This document shows positions 17,501 to 26,601 of a stretch of DNA of 64,000 nt, in pieces; positions within the stretch are counted from its first letter, which is position 1; every line of letters starts with the position of its first letter. The notes under the pieces were generated by a model. It was not told where the DNA came from. It did not search any database and worked only from the letters and a program-made list of their open reading frames with translations. Source of the DNA: Plastoroseomonas arctica (GTDB lineage: Bacteria > Pseudomonadota > Alphaproteobacteria > Acetobacterales > Acetobacteraceae); NCBI RefSeq assembly GCF_018128965.1, contig NZ_JAAEDH010000012.1, positions 62,001-126,000 on the forward strand. Reading direction: 5' to 3'. The position numbers were made by a program, and so were the translations under genes.

Positions 17501-20267
17501 GGCTGCGTTCCTCCGCGACCTCGTCCACCGTCTCGGTCTCGTAGCGCGCCGCACCCTGGCTGAAATCGCTGGCCTGGAGGGTGGAGATCCAGTTGCGCCG
17601 GATCAGCCGCGCGGTGACCGCGACATCGGGCCGAGCACGGCCCTCGGCATCGGTCACGATCATCTCGGCGTCGATCGCACCCAGCGTGGCGATGTGGCGC
17701 GGCACCTTGAGCCCGAGCACCAGCGCCGGCAGTGCCACCACGGATTGCGTGCTACGCACCTGGATGTCGTCATCGCCTGTTACGGTCGCCTCGATCACGT
17801 AGCGGCGCGGCTGCGCGGTCGGCTCCACGCTGGGGTCGAGCACCAGGTGGGCGGCACCCGCATCATCGGTGCGCGTCTCGCGGTTCAGCACCGGGGAGGA
17901 GCGGAATTCCCGCTGCGCGGAGAACCGGCTGTCGCTGCTGAACAGAAAGCCATCGCGCGCCGGCGGCGCCCAGGCGTGCGGGAACTGGGTGACGCGCCAG
18001 GTCACCGGCCGATCCGCGGCGAGGCCACCGGCGAAATAGCGCGCCAGCAGCTCGACCGAGAAGGGTCCGTCCAGCGGCACCGGTGTGGGCGCGGTCAGCA
18101 GCGCCTCGAAGCTCGGCAGGCGATAGGCTTCCTTCTTGAAGGTGGTCTCGCCGCAGGTCGCGCCCTCCGCATTCTCGAAGCGCACGGTGTAGTCGCCGGT
18201 CGCATCCGTCTGCTCGGCGAAGAGGTGGTGGACGCCGCCGGCATCGTCGGGGGTGACGGGGATGCGCCATTCCTGATCCGCCGGGCCCGAGATCACGAGG
18301 GTTCCGGGTGCGCGCCAGAACTCAAGCGCACCGCCGCTGTAGCGGCGCAGGAATGCCTGGATGTGCACGGAGTCCTCGGGCCGGTAGATCGGGCGCTCCG
18401 TGAAGACATGGCAGAGCAGTTGTGGCGCCGGGCGGCGCTCCGCCACATCGCCCTGCGTCCAGCCGAGCCAGCGGCCCTCGCCGGCCGCCCAGTTGCCCTC
18501 CGCGTATTGCGGCGGCGGGCGGGCGGGATCGAGCACGAGGGTGTCGTTGCCCTTGAGGATGACGATGCGGCGCAGCTCGCGGCGCAGCGTTTCGGGCCTG
18601 GTGCCGGCGGCCGGCGCGGACCAGGTGAAGCTGCCATCGGCACCGGTCACGCCGCGCGCGAGGGGCATATAGGCCTCGCCGCGCTGGCCATCGAGCAGGA
18701 TCTCGGCGCCCTCGACGGGCCGCGCGGTGCTGAGCGAGGTGACGTGGAAGCGCACGCGGTCCGCCTCCTCCACCGTGGTCAGCACCAGGTCGGTGACCTG
18801 CACGCGCATCCATCGCCGCATGCCGCCATCCACGGGGCGCACGCCCACGAGGTAGGCGCCGGGCTGCTGGGGGCCGGCGATGCGTGCGAACAGGGGCGCG
18901 GCATCGATGCCGAAGCGCGCCGTGGCGCCGCCGCGCTGGATCGGCAGGCTCACCATCTCCGACACGGCGGGCGAGCCGAGGGCCCGGATACGCGCGGCCA
19001 AGGCGTTGCGGCCCAGCGCCGTGGTGCCAGCCCAGGGGGTGGGCTCGTTGCCGGAAAGCGGCGGTGCCACGCTGTCGTCGGTGTCCAACCCATTGGCCGG
19101 GAAGGGCCAGAAATCCCGGCCCAGCGGCGGGATGGCGTGGATGCGCAGATCGGCCCGCGCATTGCCCTGGCCCCGCAGCGGCATCATCTGCGGACCAAGC
19201 CGCTCGACCAACCCCTGACCAGCATCCCAGGCGAGGCTAGGGCGCTCGGGTTCGAAGGTGAAGCGCATGCCTGCGGCGGTGGCGAGTGTGCGGCCGCGGT
19301 TGTCGCGGAGGCTGCCGGGCTCGATCCGCAACTCATGAATCGTGTCGGCGCGGAAGCGGCCGGTCAGCGCCCAGCTGCGGCCATTCGCCACCACTGCGAG
19401 ATCATCGACCGGCGGCGTGATGCGCAGTGCCTGGCGCAGCTGGACCGCATCGAGTGCTGCCGGCTCCTCGGAAAACCGTAGCGTCAGGCCACGGCGCGAC
19501 GTGCCGGCGGGGGTGCAACGCAGCAGCCCATCCTGGGTCTCGCGGGAGAAGCCGCGGCCGCAGGTGGTGTCAGTGAGGGTGAAGGGCGAGGCGCTGCGCA
19601 GCCGGAGCTCGAAGGCGGGGTCGTCCAGCCCGGGTTCGTCCGAAAGCCGCAGCCGCAGCAGCACGACATGGCCGTCGGGAATCGGGCGGTGCAGCACGAC
19701 GAGGTAGCTGGCCGGCGCGGCGCGTGCCTGGCGCTCGATCGGTCGGATGACGAAATCCTGCTCGGTGAGCGTCCGCGTGGTGGTGCCGCGGGCGTCGCGC
19801 AGCTCGATGCTCAGGAGGCGGGAGAGGGCGGCGGGATCGACGGGGTCGGGGAAAGTGAGTGCGATGGAATCGAAGTTGGGCAGGCCGTCGCCGCCCGCCT
19901 CGGGGCTCGTGCGCAGGGGTGCCGAGAGCAGCGGCACCAGCCGAGTGGTGCGCCCGCCCGCGTTGATTGCGATGCGCTGGAGGGGCTGCCACGGCTCGGT
20001 CGGACGGAACTGCAGGGTGCGGGGGCCGAGCCATTGCCACGCGCCGGGGATGTTGGGGGCCATGCGCACCAGACGCTCGGGGGCATCCTCCGGACCGCCT
20101 TGGGCCGGCCCCTGGTCGGTGTCGAAGAGCACCGTCACCGCGTCCCACCGGCGCAGGAACTGGTCGGGCACGACCGTCGCGCCATCGGCCCGGGCGACGC
20201 GATCGAGCGGCTGGGCATGGGCGGGGGCGATCGTCAGCAGCACCAGGCAGAGGATCAGGCGGATCAT
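14592..20267 (-). CDS. Bacterial alpha-2-macroglobulin family protein, thioester-less
   Basis: The 1891-aa secreted protein has a signal peptide (LCLVLLTIAPAHAQP), multiple MG-type beta-sandwich domains (for example ERPIYRPEDSVHIQAFLRR, about residue 620), a bait-like region and the C-terminal alpha-alpha toroid. Bacterial A2Ms trap proteases in the periplasm. At the thioester site the sequence is NPYGGTEQR, where the expected Cys (YGCTEQ) is Gly at about residue 1414, so covalent trapping should not occur, as in E. coli YfaS. It lacks an obvious lipobox. It lies between the 1739-aa gene and pbpC in one operon. Confidence 0.93.
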   Translation of the reverse strand: MIRLILCLVLLTIAPAHAQPLDRVARADGATVVPDQFLRRWDAVTVLFDTDQGPAQGGPEDAPERLVRMAPNIPGAWQWLGPRTLQFRPTEPWQPLQRIAINAGGRTTRLVPLLSAPLRTSPEAGGDGLPNFDSIALTFPDPVDPAALSRLLSIELRDARGTTTRTLTEQDFVIRPIERQARAAPASYLVVLHRPIPDGHVVLLRLRLSDEPGLDDPAFELRLRSASPFTLTDTTCGRGFSRETQDGLLRCTPAGTSRRGLTLRFSEEPAALDAVQLRQALRITPPVDDLAVVANGRSWALTGRFRADTIHELRIEPGSLRDNRGRTLATAAGMRFTFEPERPSLAWDAGQGLVERLGPQMMPLRGQGNARADLRIHAIPPLGRDFWPFPANGLDTDDSVAPPLSGNEPTPWAGTTALGRNALAARIRALGSPAVSEMVSLPIQRGGATARFGIDAAPLFARIAGPQQPGAYLVGVRPVDGGMRRWMRVQVTDLVLTTVEEADRVRFHVTSLSTARPVEGAEILLDGQRGEAYMPLARGVTGADGSFTWSAPAAGTRPETLRRELRRIVILKGNDTLVLDPARPPPQYAEGNWAAGEGRWLGWTQGDVAERRPAPQLLCHVFTERPIYRPEDSVHIQAFLRRYSGGALEFWRAPGTLVISGPADQEWRIPVTPDDAGGVHHLFAEQTDATGDYTVRFENAEGATCGETTFKKEAYRLPSFEALLTAPTPVPLDGPFSVELLARYFAGGLAADRPVTWRVTQFPHAWAPPARDGFLFSSDSRFSAQREFRSSPVLNRETRTDDAGAAHLVLDPSVEPTAQPRRYVIEATVTGDDDIQVRSTQSVVALPALVLGLKVPRHIATLGAIDAEMIVTDAEGRARPDVAVTARLIRRNWISTLQASDFSQGAARYETETVDEVAEERSLTSAAEPTPLRFEAREAGVYLVQLDAEDRLGRRQTVRVDLFMAGDTPVTWPRPPAQTVTVSVERDAHAPGETATVLIQSPFQNARALVITEEPEGRFRYDWVDIANGFGRYSLTVRREQMPRVAVHVLLMRGRLAGPPPSATAPFDQGRPVTLAATAWINVTPVQHRVQVALQAPPSARPGEEIEVTLRLSDEAGRPIAGEAAFWLVDQAVLSLAREQPLDPLRNFIVDRSSRMAARDTRSMAFGIIPLDENPGGDGGEEAWAQENVSVRRNFTPVPVYLPRVRVGADGVARIRVRLPDTLTVFRLRAKAISGPSRFGFGVGEIRVRQPLVAQPALPRFLRPGDRFEATVIARIIEGPGGAGQATLSAEGLTLAGPATQPIAWQPNRPARLGFQVTVPPAGADAARLRFLVRRTADGAGDAVELTLPIQPDRPPLRERVFLTIAPGGSEAWPPPAQPIRPGSHAGRLSVTTDAAVVRLLGGMSALLANPYGGTEQRLALAAASVALAPFSPLQNAAGLEGRLAADVRAAQRAIQQATDADGLVAFWPRQRGSVWLTASAYRFLTAAARAGQAVDQPMVDRLAEVLTRALRSDYPQLMRGEELRERVAALSALAEAGKLEPAYAAELARRAGQMPTETLAQAAAAIAMLPPDSQAMLPALLEALWGRVQILNRDGRPAYAGLSETGGNPLILPSETRGLAEVTLAVSRAAPQEPRLALLRDGLLRLGGPNGWGDANADAAALRALAAGWGADAGTTAVRVVLPQGPQSAALGPATPVMSWTVNSAGASRVENQGGVPVLVLAERRYLPVQPGAEAPAVQDGFVLTRTLFRVPPGAGPLERLAPGPDGAIRLVIGDIVEEVAEWVNPEDRVHVALTMPMAAGMEPLNPALATAPVEATPSTGARTQPDWVAYGDDRLSAVFTTLPRGNHRIALRMRATIAGSFTQPPGEVEMLYRAGVHGASAGLRLVIAP

Positions 20268-20280
20268 CGTCGGGGCGTCC

Positions 20281-23200
20281 TCAACGGGCAGCCGCCGGCA
20301 GCACGCCGGTCAGGGCCTGGTACTGGCGGGCGATCTCGGCCGGTGGCCCGCTGGGACGGGGCACGAGGCCGATGATGGCGGGACGGATCTCGGTGGTGGC
20401 CGCGTCGGCGGGTACCCGCGCCTCGATGAGGTAGCGGCCAGGCGGCAGGCGGCGCAGCTGCGCCACGCCCTCACCTGCCAGGGTGCCGTCGGCGGCGAGG
20501 ATGCGCACCGCGACGCGATCGGGCACGGCGCGCACGCCCAGGCCGATGGTGGCGCCGCGCGTGAGGTCGAAGCCGAACAGCGCGGTGCCGCCGGGGGCGA
20601 CCAGCACGGGTTCTCCGATGCCTTCGGCCAGGGCAAGCACGGGCGTGGCGCTAAGTTCCAGGGTGCCGCTGAGCGGGCCATCCTGGGGTGCCATCAGACG
20701 CAGGGTGGTGGGGCCGGCGGGGAGGTAGCGCTGGAACTCGGCGCCGGCGGGGAAGACCTCCGGCGCCGTGCCGCCCAATGCCAACACGACCGGGCCGGTC
20801 GTGCGCGCCTGGAGCAGGACAGGCGTGGCGGGAGCGAGGCGCAACGCCATAGTCGGTCCCGCGAGGGGCAGTTGGCTGGGCAGGGAAGCATCGACCAGGG
20901 ATGCGTCGGGGAAGGGTTCTGCCTCGCCCAGCCAGGCGAGGATCGGCCCGGGCGAATGGTCCAGCACCAGAAGGCCGGGGCCGACGAGGCGCAGGTCGAC
21001 GCCGCTACGCGCGGTGCCATCGGCGCCGAGCAGCTGCACCCGGCGCGCGCCGGCGACGCGCAGCCGCGTGCCAGGCGTTGCCTCGACCGGCAGCGCGATA
21101 GAACCGGCGGCGCCGAAGAAGCGCCGCAGGGGCTGGCCGGCACGCAGGCCCTCGACGGGTCCGCCAAGTGCTGCCGCCTGCACCACCATCGGCGCCGACT
21201 GCGTTCCCGTGTTGACCAGCAGCATCTCCGACCATTCGCCATCCAGCATGCGGCTGAGCGGCGTATCGCCGGCCCAAACCGTGACGGGGTCGGGACCGCG
21301 CCAGCCCAGCACGGCGCCGGCGCCGGAAGGCAGGTCAAGCCGCAGGCGCTTTGAGCCTGGGGGCAGGGACAGTGGCTGCGCGGTGTTGCCGGCCAGCGCC
21401 GCGCGAAAGCCGTCGCCTATCTGACGCGTTGGCGCCATGGTCGGATCGATGGCACGGAGCGCGACGCGGAGGGGCCCAGGTCCCGCAGCATTGCGAAGCC
21501 GCAGCCAGGCATCGCCCGCGAGTGCCAAGCTGGAGCCAGGCGCGACGCCCATGCCGCGCCCGGCGTCAAGTGCTGCAATGTCCCCGCCGGTCTCGGCAAG
21601 CCACAGCCGCGCCGGGCTACTTCCGGCTGGCAGGGTGGCCGTCTGTCCGCCACCCAGGGTCAGGACCAACGGCCGGGCGCCGATGCTGGCGCCGACCGCC
21701 TGCAAAGGCGTGCCGTCCGGCGCAAGGAGCCAAAGCCGCTCGGATTGCGGGGCGACGATGCCGCCGACCACAGGCACCAAGCCGCTCACCGAGCTGGCCT
21801 GCAGCAAGCCCTCGCCCTGGAGGGTGACAAGTGCCGCCTGGGGCACGGTCACCAGCGCCACATGCAGTCCATTGCCCAAACCGGTAGGCACCGGCAACAC
21901 CTGGCCCAGCGACTGCGCCGATGGTGAAACGTTTCGCCACGCGAAGCGGATCGGCACGGCCCTGCCATCGACGCGCCAGACCACCGCGCGCAGCACCATG
22001 CCTGGCTCCGCCGGCACGGCGACCACTACGGAGTTGCCGCGATGGCTGGTGAGCGGCCGCCACGTGCCATCCGTGCCCTGAAGCTCAAGGCTCAGCACCA
22101 CCTCCTCGGCGGCTTCCGCGGTCGCGAGGAAGAGGCTGCCCGAAGGGGGCTCGGGCAAGGTGAGGTGATGCACGCCCACGGCCTGCAGCACCATCGCGCC
22201 TTCGGCTGAGACAGGCTGCGACGGAAGCGATGCCGGCAGCGTCAACTGGATGGTGGTGCGGCCGGGTTCCGCCTCCTCGGCTTCGTTGGACTCGGTGTAT
22301 CGGGGGGTCGAGCGAGGCTCGTCGCTCTCATCGTCACCGTCGTCGGCGCCGGGTGCCGGCCGCACGCCGGCCAGGGGCACGGCCGGAGCCAGCTCCAGTA
22401 GGTATCGCCCGGAAGGGAGGCGGCGGGAGATGGCGATGTTCCAATCGTCGGCACGGTCATCCTCGCGCAGCACGACGCGGCCCTCGGCATCGCGCAGCGT
22501 GGCGCGAATGTCGGTGGCGCCGGCGCTGGTGATGTTCACGACCCGCTCGGCCTCGATGGCGAAGGCCAGGGTCGCGGGAAGGGTCACCTCTCGCGGAGCA
22601 TCGGGCTGCAGGTCCGTACTGGACAGGGTAAGTCTGTAGGGAAGCCGGTCGTTGCGGGCGAGGGCGCGGGCGCTTACGCGGTAGGGGCCGGCGGCCAGGG
22701 TGGCCACAAAGTTGCTGCCATCCGCCAAGGCGCCGATGCGCTGCGGATGGGCGGCATCCAGGCGGTGCAGTTCAGCGCCCATGCCCTCGGTGATGGACAG
22801 CGTGACCGGCGACGGGCCGGGTAGGGTGAAGTCCCACAGATCGGGGGCACGTGGGGCGTCGGGCGCCGAGGGCTCCCGCCATTCATGCTGTGCGGCGGCT
22901 CCGAAACCGAGCGCATGTGGTCCGTGCCCGGCGGTCTGCGCGGGGGCGCCGAGCGGCATCAGCCGGGCGACGACGCGGCTGGCGACATCCGCTGGCAGCA
23001 CCACGAGCCGGTAGCGCCCTCGCGCCAGTTCCTGCTCGGTCCCGTCCAGCTCACCGGCCGGGAGCAGCGGCCAGCCATCCGCATCCTCGATCCGCGCGGT
23101 CACGGCGCGGCCCAGCGACAGCAGGTCGAGCCGGTAGGTGGCAGCCTCGGTGATGTCGATCGGGAGGGTCAGGCCGGTGCCGGCGGGCAGGCTGGCGCGA

Positions 23201-25500
23201 CTGGTTGCTCCGGGCAGCAGCAGCGCAGCCTGCTGCATCGCCAAGGGGCGCACCAGCAGGCCCAGGCGGCCGCTAGATTCCTCGGCCGTGACGCTCACGC
23301 GGTAGGTACCGACGCCGAGATTCCGCTGGATCAGCATGTTCTCGCCGACACCATTGCCCGTCGCCTGTTCCAGCACGGCCACAAAGGCCGTGCCCAGGCT
23401 GCCGGTGGTGCGGAGGCGCCCTAGCGTCTCGACGCGGTAGAAACCACCCTGCGCCAGGGTGACGCCAAAACTGCGGGAGCCGCCGCGCGCGAGGTCGAAG
23501 AAGAACGGACGCTCGGGCGTAAGCACCGAGAGTGCGGGTAGCGCCCTCGGAGTCGGCAGCATTGCGGGTGGCACTGGCACGCGCCGGGCGATGACCAGGT
23601 TGCGGGCCACGGGACGCGCCGGCACGGTCAGCACCAGATCTTGCGCCGCGGGCCGTGGCGGCACCCGCAGCACCATGTCATCCGGCCCGGTACCGACGCG
23701 AAGCCTCCCGCCGCCGACCTCCATCACCGCGACCTCATCCGCCGGCACCGGGGCCAAGGCGCGTTGCATGGCCACGCCGGGAAGCTGCGTCACGACGACG
23801 GCGCCGCCGCCAAGGTCGAGCGGCAGGCTCCGTGTGATGAGGGACATGGCGCCGCCGGGCACACTGCCGCCGGCCAGGCGCAGGGTGCCGCCCTCCGCAA
23901 TCGCATGCTGCCCGAGGTCGAGCACCGGGTCGGGCGGCAGCGGCGGCGTCGGTGATGGCGGCTGCAGCCCCGGCGGGCCAATCGTGAGGTCAAGCACCCC
24001 TTCGGCTCCACGCACCGGCGTAAGCCGCAACAGATACCATCCAGCCGCCACGTTCCATGCCGTAGCGGCCTCGCCATCGGCCCGCGCGAAGGCGGGGGCG
24101 TCCTGCGCGGCGGGCGCCAGCACCGGCTGCAACGTCGCGCCTAGCGCCACGCCCCGGGTCTGCAGCAGGATTGGGCCGGCGGTGGAGACTTCGACGAAGA
24201 GGCTGCTCGGCCCGCGCAGGTTGAAACTGGCGCGCCAGGCGGCGGCCGCGCTGATGCGCGGCGCATGCGACGCGAGGATGACCACCGGACCATTATTGGC
24301 CGGTTGGTGGGCCAGGATCAGCGTCGGGGGAACCTCGTCACCGCCGAAACCGGCGGCCTCAGCCAGCCGCCAATCCGGTGCCGGTCTGGGCGTGGTTGTG
24401 GACGTTGGCGGCGGCGTACGCCCCTCGGGGAGCCGCTCGGTCAGGATCACGCCGCCAAGCGCGCGAAGACTGTAGGCTTGGCCCTCCCGGCCATGGATTT
24501 CGACGTATCGCGGCTGCGCCTGCCGCGGTCCGGGACGCAACGCCGTGCTGGGGGCGCGGCTTTCGGCGGCGATGGCAGCAGTTAGGATGGCTTCCCCGGT
24601 CCGCAGCCGTAGCGTCGCCGCCTCGCCGGCTGGGACCGTCAAGCGGAACAGCCCGGCCTGGGAGGTCACTTCGAAGACCTCGCTGCCGAATGGGCCTATA
24701 CGACCTGCCACCGCGCCCTCGTCCAGCGCGTCAGACCAGCCCATCCGCAGCAGGAAGGGCACCGCGGATTCTCCGTTGGCCCAGGGTAAGGATGCGCCGC
24801 CATACGCGGTCACACGGTAGGTGCCGGCTTCCAGCACCGGGGCCAGCAGGATGCTGCGCATCGACCGACCGATGCGAGGTTCCAGCCCGCGCACCGTAGG
24901 GTCGGCCGCTACGAGTTCGCCATGCTCGGTCCAGATCCGCAGATCACCCAGCGCGCGACCTGCCGCCTCGAGCCGGATCGAGCGCCGAGCGCCGAGGGTG
25001 AACCAGACGCTGCGCTGCTGCAAATCTCGCAACTCGCCGCTGACCGGAAGGCCCGGCCCGATAGATGCGGGTACTGCAGCCTCTTGAAATGGCTCAATCG
25101 TAAGACGCGCAGTGTCTGTGGCGCCGGGGGCGCCGGCGGTGCGCAGCTTGTAGGCTCCGGTATCGAGCAGCACGTCGAGCCGGCCATCCTCGACGCCGGG
25201 AGCGCCCGCCCATGCGCCAGGACCGCTTGCCATGTCCACAAGCTGAAGGGCGGTGCCGGCGGCACTTTCCACGCGAATTGCGAAACGTCCGGGACGTTCG
25301 ACGTATAGCAACGCGTCGGCTGTGCCGGCGGCCGGAAGGCGACCTACGCTTAGCCGCGCCTGTGACGCAGGCAGAGCCAGAGGCGCGGCCGGCTGTATTT
25401 GCTGTGGGTACCTAGAAGTCTGCGCATTCGCTTGGGGCTGCAGGACGATAAGCATCGACACGATTCGAAAAATTCCAGATGACCGTTTTAGTGGTTGCAA
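20281..25500 (-). CDS. Giant secreted repeat protein of unknown function, first gene of the A2M/PbpC operon
   Basis: The 1739-aa protein begins with a signal peptide ending LQPQANAQT. It then consists of many beta-sandwich-like units, each closing with a G-x-Y-x-hydrophobic strand: GTYRVTAYGG, GWYLLRLTPV, GFYRVETLGR, GTYRVSVTAE, ATYRLDLLSL, GRYRLVVLPA, GPYRVSARAL, GRYLLELAPA and GRYLIEARVP. That periodic signature resembles prepeptidase-C-like (PPC) domains. A short acidic/low-complexity linker (DDGDDESDE) sits in the middle. No catalytic motif was found. Only 13 bases separate its stop from the A2M start, so it likely works with the A2M/PbpC envelope module. Function not recognised. Confidence 0.8.
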   Translation of the reverse strand: MQPLKRSSGIFRIVSMLIVLQPQANAQTSRYPQQIQPAAPLALPASQARLSVGRLPAAGTADALLYVERPGRFAIRVESAAGTALQLVDMASGPGAWAGAPGVEDGRLDVLLDTGAYKLRTAGAPGATDTARLTIEPFQEAAVPASIGPGLPVSGELRDLQQRSVWFTLGARRSIRLEAAGRALGDLRIWTEHGELVAADPTVRGLEPRIGRSMRSILLAPVLEAGTYRVTAYGGASLPWANGESAVPFLLRMGWSDALDEGAVAGRIGPFGSEVFEVTSQAGLFRLTVPAGEAATLRLRTGEAILTAAIAAESRAPSTALRPGPRQAQPRYVEIHGREGQAYSLRALGGVILTERLPEGRTPPPTSTTTPRPAPDWRLAEAAGFGGDEVPPTLILAHQPANNGPVVILASHAPRISAAAAWRASFNLRGPSSLFVEVSTAGPILLQTRGVALGATLQPVLAPAAQDAPAFARADGEAATAWNVAAGWYLLRLTPVRGAEGVLDLTIGPPGLQPPSPTPPLPPDPVLDLGQHAIAEGGTLRLAGGSVPGGAMSLITRSLPLDLGGGAVVVTQLPGVAMQRALAPVPADEVAVMEVGGGRLRVGTGPDDMVLRVPPRPAAQDLVLTVPARPVARNLVIARRVPVPPAMLPTPRALPALSVLTPERPFFFDLARGGSRSFGVTLAQGGFYRVETLGRLRTTGSLGTAFVAVLEQATGNGVGENMLIQRNLGVGTYRVSVTAEESSGRLGLLVRPLAMQQAALLLPGATSRASLPAGTGLTLPIDITEAATYRLDLLSLGRAVTARIEDADGWPLLPAGELDGTEQELARGRYRLVVLPADVASRVVARLMPLGAPAQTAGHGPHALGFGAAAQHEWREPSAPDAPRAPDLWDFTLPGPSPVTLSITEGMGAELHRLDAAHPQRIGALADGSNFVATLAAGPYRVSARALARNDRLPYRLTLSSTDLQPDAPREVTLPATLAFAIEAERVVNITSAGATDIRATLRDAEGRVVLREDDRADDWNIAISRRLPSGRYLLELAPAVPLAGVRPAPGADDGDDESDEPRSTPRYTESNEAEEAEPGRTTIQLTLPASLPSQPVSAEGAMVLQAVGVHHLTLPEPPSGSLFLATAEAAEEVVLSLELQGTDGTWRPLTSHRGNSVVVAVPAEPGMVLRAVVWRVDGRAVPIRFAWRNVSPSAQSLGQVLPVPTGLGNGLHVALVTVPQAALVTLQGEGLLQASSVSGLVPVVGGIVAPQSERLWLLAPDGTPLQAVGASIGARPLVLTLGGGQTATLPAGSSPARLWLAETGGDIAALDAGRGMGVAPGSSLALAGDAWLRLRNAAGPGPLRVALRAIDPTMAPTRQIGDGFRAALAGNTAQPLSLPPGSKRLRLDLPSGAGAVLGWRGPDPVTVWAGDTPLSRMLDGEWSEMLLVNTGTQSAPMVVQAAALGGPVEGLRAGQPLRRFFGAAGSIALPVEATPGTRLRVAGARRVQLLGADGTARSGVDLRLVGPGLLVLDHSPGPILAWLGEAEPFPDASLVDASLPSQLPLAGPTMALRLAPATPVLLQARTTGPVVLALGGTAPEVFPAGAEFQRYLPAGPTTLRLMAPQDGPLSGTLELSATPVLALAEGIGEPVLVAPGGTALFGFDLTRGATIGLGVRAVPDRVAVRILAADGTLAGEGVAQLRRLPPGRYLIEARVPADAATTEIRPAIIGLVPRPSGPPAEIARQYQALTGVLPAAAR

Positions 25501-26100
25501 AGCTGCCCCCCTGATTCAACAAGCGGCGGCCTGAATCTGGCGCTTTGCCGCTGAGGCGTATTCGTAGTGCACAGCTTCGAACTTGTCTGCGCGCGCCAAC
25601 TCGGGTTGTGTGCGGAAGGGGCTGTGCTGCGTAAAGTATCGAAGAGGTTTGTGCCTTCCGTCCCTACAGGCGCCGAGGACTCTTAGATAAGAAGATGCAA
25701 GGCTAGCAGGCACTGGCCGCGAAGTCCCCAAACACACTCTGATCTCTGAAAGCCATGGCCGTAGTTCAGCGTTACAAACCACCTAGCACGGCGAACCGGC
25801 TCTCGCGCAGCAGCGTTGCCAGCGTCGCGCCATTGGGCGCCATGACCCGGATCCTCTGCACCATGCGTCGCGACGCCGTGAACCAACGCATGGGCCGCCT
25901 TGATAGGCGCCGCGGAGGTGAGCGGCCGCTGGACATCTAGCGTCTGCACCCCAAACAGCAGCTCGATTTGCCTGATCGTCGCGTCTGCCGCGCGGCAACG
26001 ACCGATGGGAACAGGGGCCGTGGGGCGACATCGGCGGGTAAGGTATCCTGTTTGGATAACTTCGTCGCGGCAGAGCCGTTGACACACCCGACGCAAAGGG
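25501..26100. other. Intergenic region upstream of the A2M operon; no gene supported
   Basis: It should hold the promoter of the minus-strand operon. Several overlapping short frames exist on both strands but none has a recognisable domain or consistent codon bias. Confidence 0.5.
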
Positions 26101-26591
26101 ATGGTTATCCTGGGTCGGGTTTGGGCGATGCTGAAGGACGCAGGCCAAGGCTTCATTGCGGATGACTGCCTTATCTGCGCGGCCAGTATCGACTATTTCA
26201 CGCTCTTCTCAATCGGGCCGGTTTTGTCATTGTGACAGGCATTTCCACCCTTGTTTTTGGTCGGAGCGAAATTGACCAAGCCATGGCTACGCAGTTGGCG
26301 GGGTTGTTGGGCGAGCAAGCCGGCGGCGAGCTTCGTACGATGGCGCAGTGAACATTGGGCGAAGTTCACGGCGGTTGAGCGGTAGCGGTGGGCGTTGGAA
26401 CCCTGCTCCTTACCGCGGGAGGTGCTTTCGGCGCCCTGCAGAAGGGATTGAACGCGGTTTGGGAGACGGAATTCCCCGATGCTGGATCGTTAAATGACAC
26501 CGTTACTCGGATCGTCAGGGCAAAAGCAGCCGCCATAGGCCTCGTCGCGACGACGGGCTTCATTCCACGTCGGGCAAGACTGGTCTCCTAA
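26101..26591 (+). pseudogene. YihY/BrkB-family membrane protein remnant
   Basis: From ATG 26101 the frame reads VWAMLKDAGQGFIADDC then YFTLFSIGPVL, the conserved N-terminus of YihY/BrkB proteins. It hits a stop near 26238. Continuing in other frames gives TGISTLVFGRSEIDQAMATQ, LAGLLGEQAGGEL, VGTLLLTAGGAFGALQKGLN and VRAKAAAIGLVATTGF. At least two frameshifts plus internal stops, and only about half of the family length, show it is dead. Confidence 0.75.
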
Positions 26592-26601
26592 CGTCCGTGG
26601 A

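Noticed and set aside
14821-19481. Long plus-strand frames antisense to the A2M gene (483 and 868 aa)
   Set aside because: Compositionally biased shadows without motifs; the minus-strand A2M domains are unambiguous.
25683-26156. 157-aa minus-strand frame with some protein-like stretches
   Set aside because: No family recognised and it overlaps the start of the YihY pseudogene; could be a remnant but cannot be supported.
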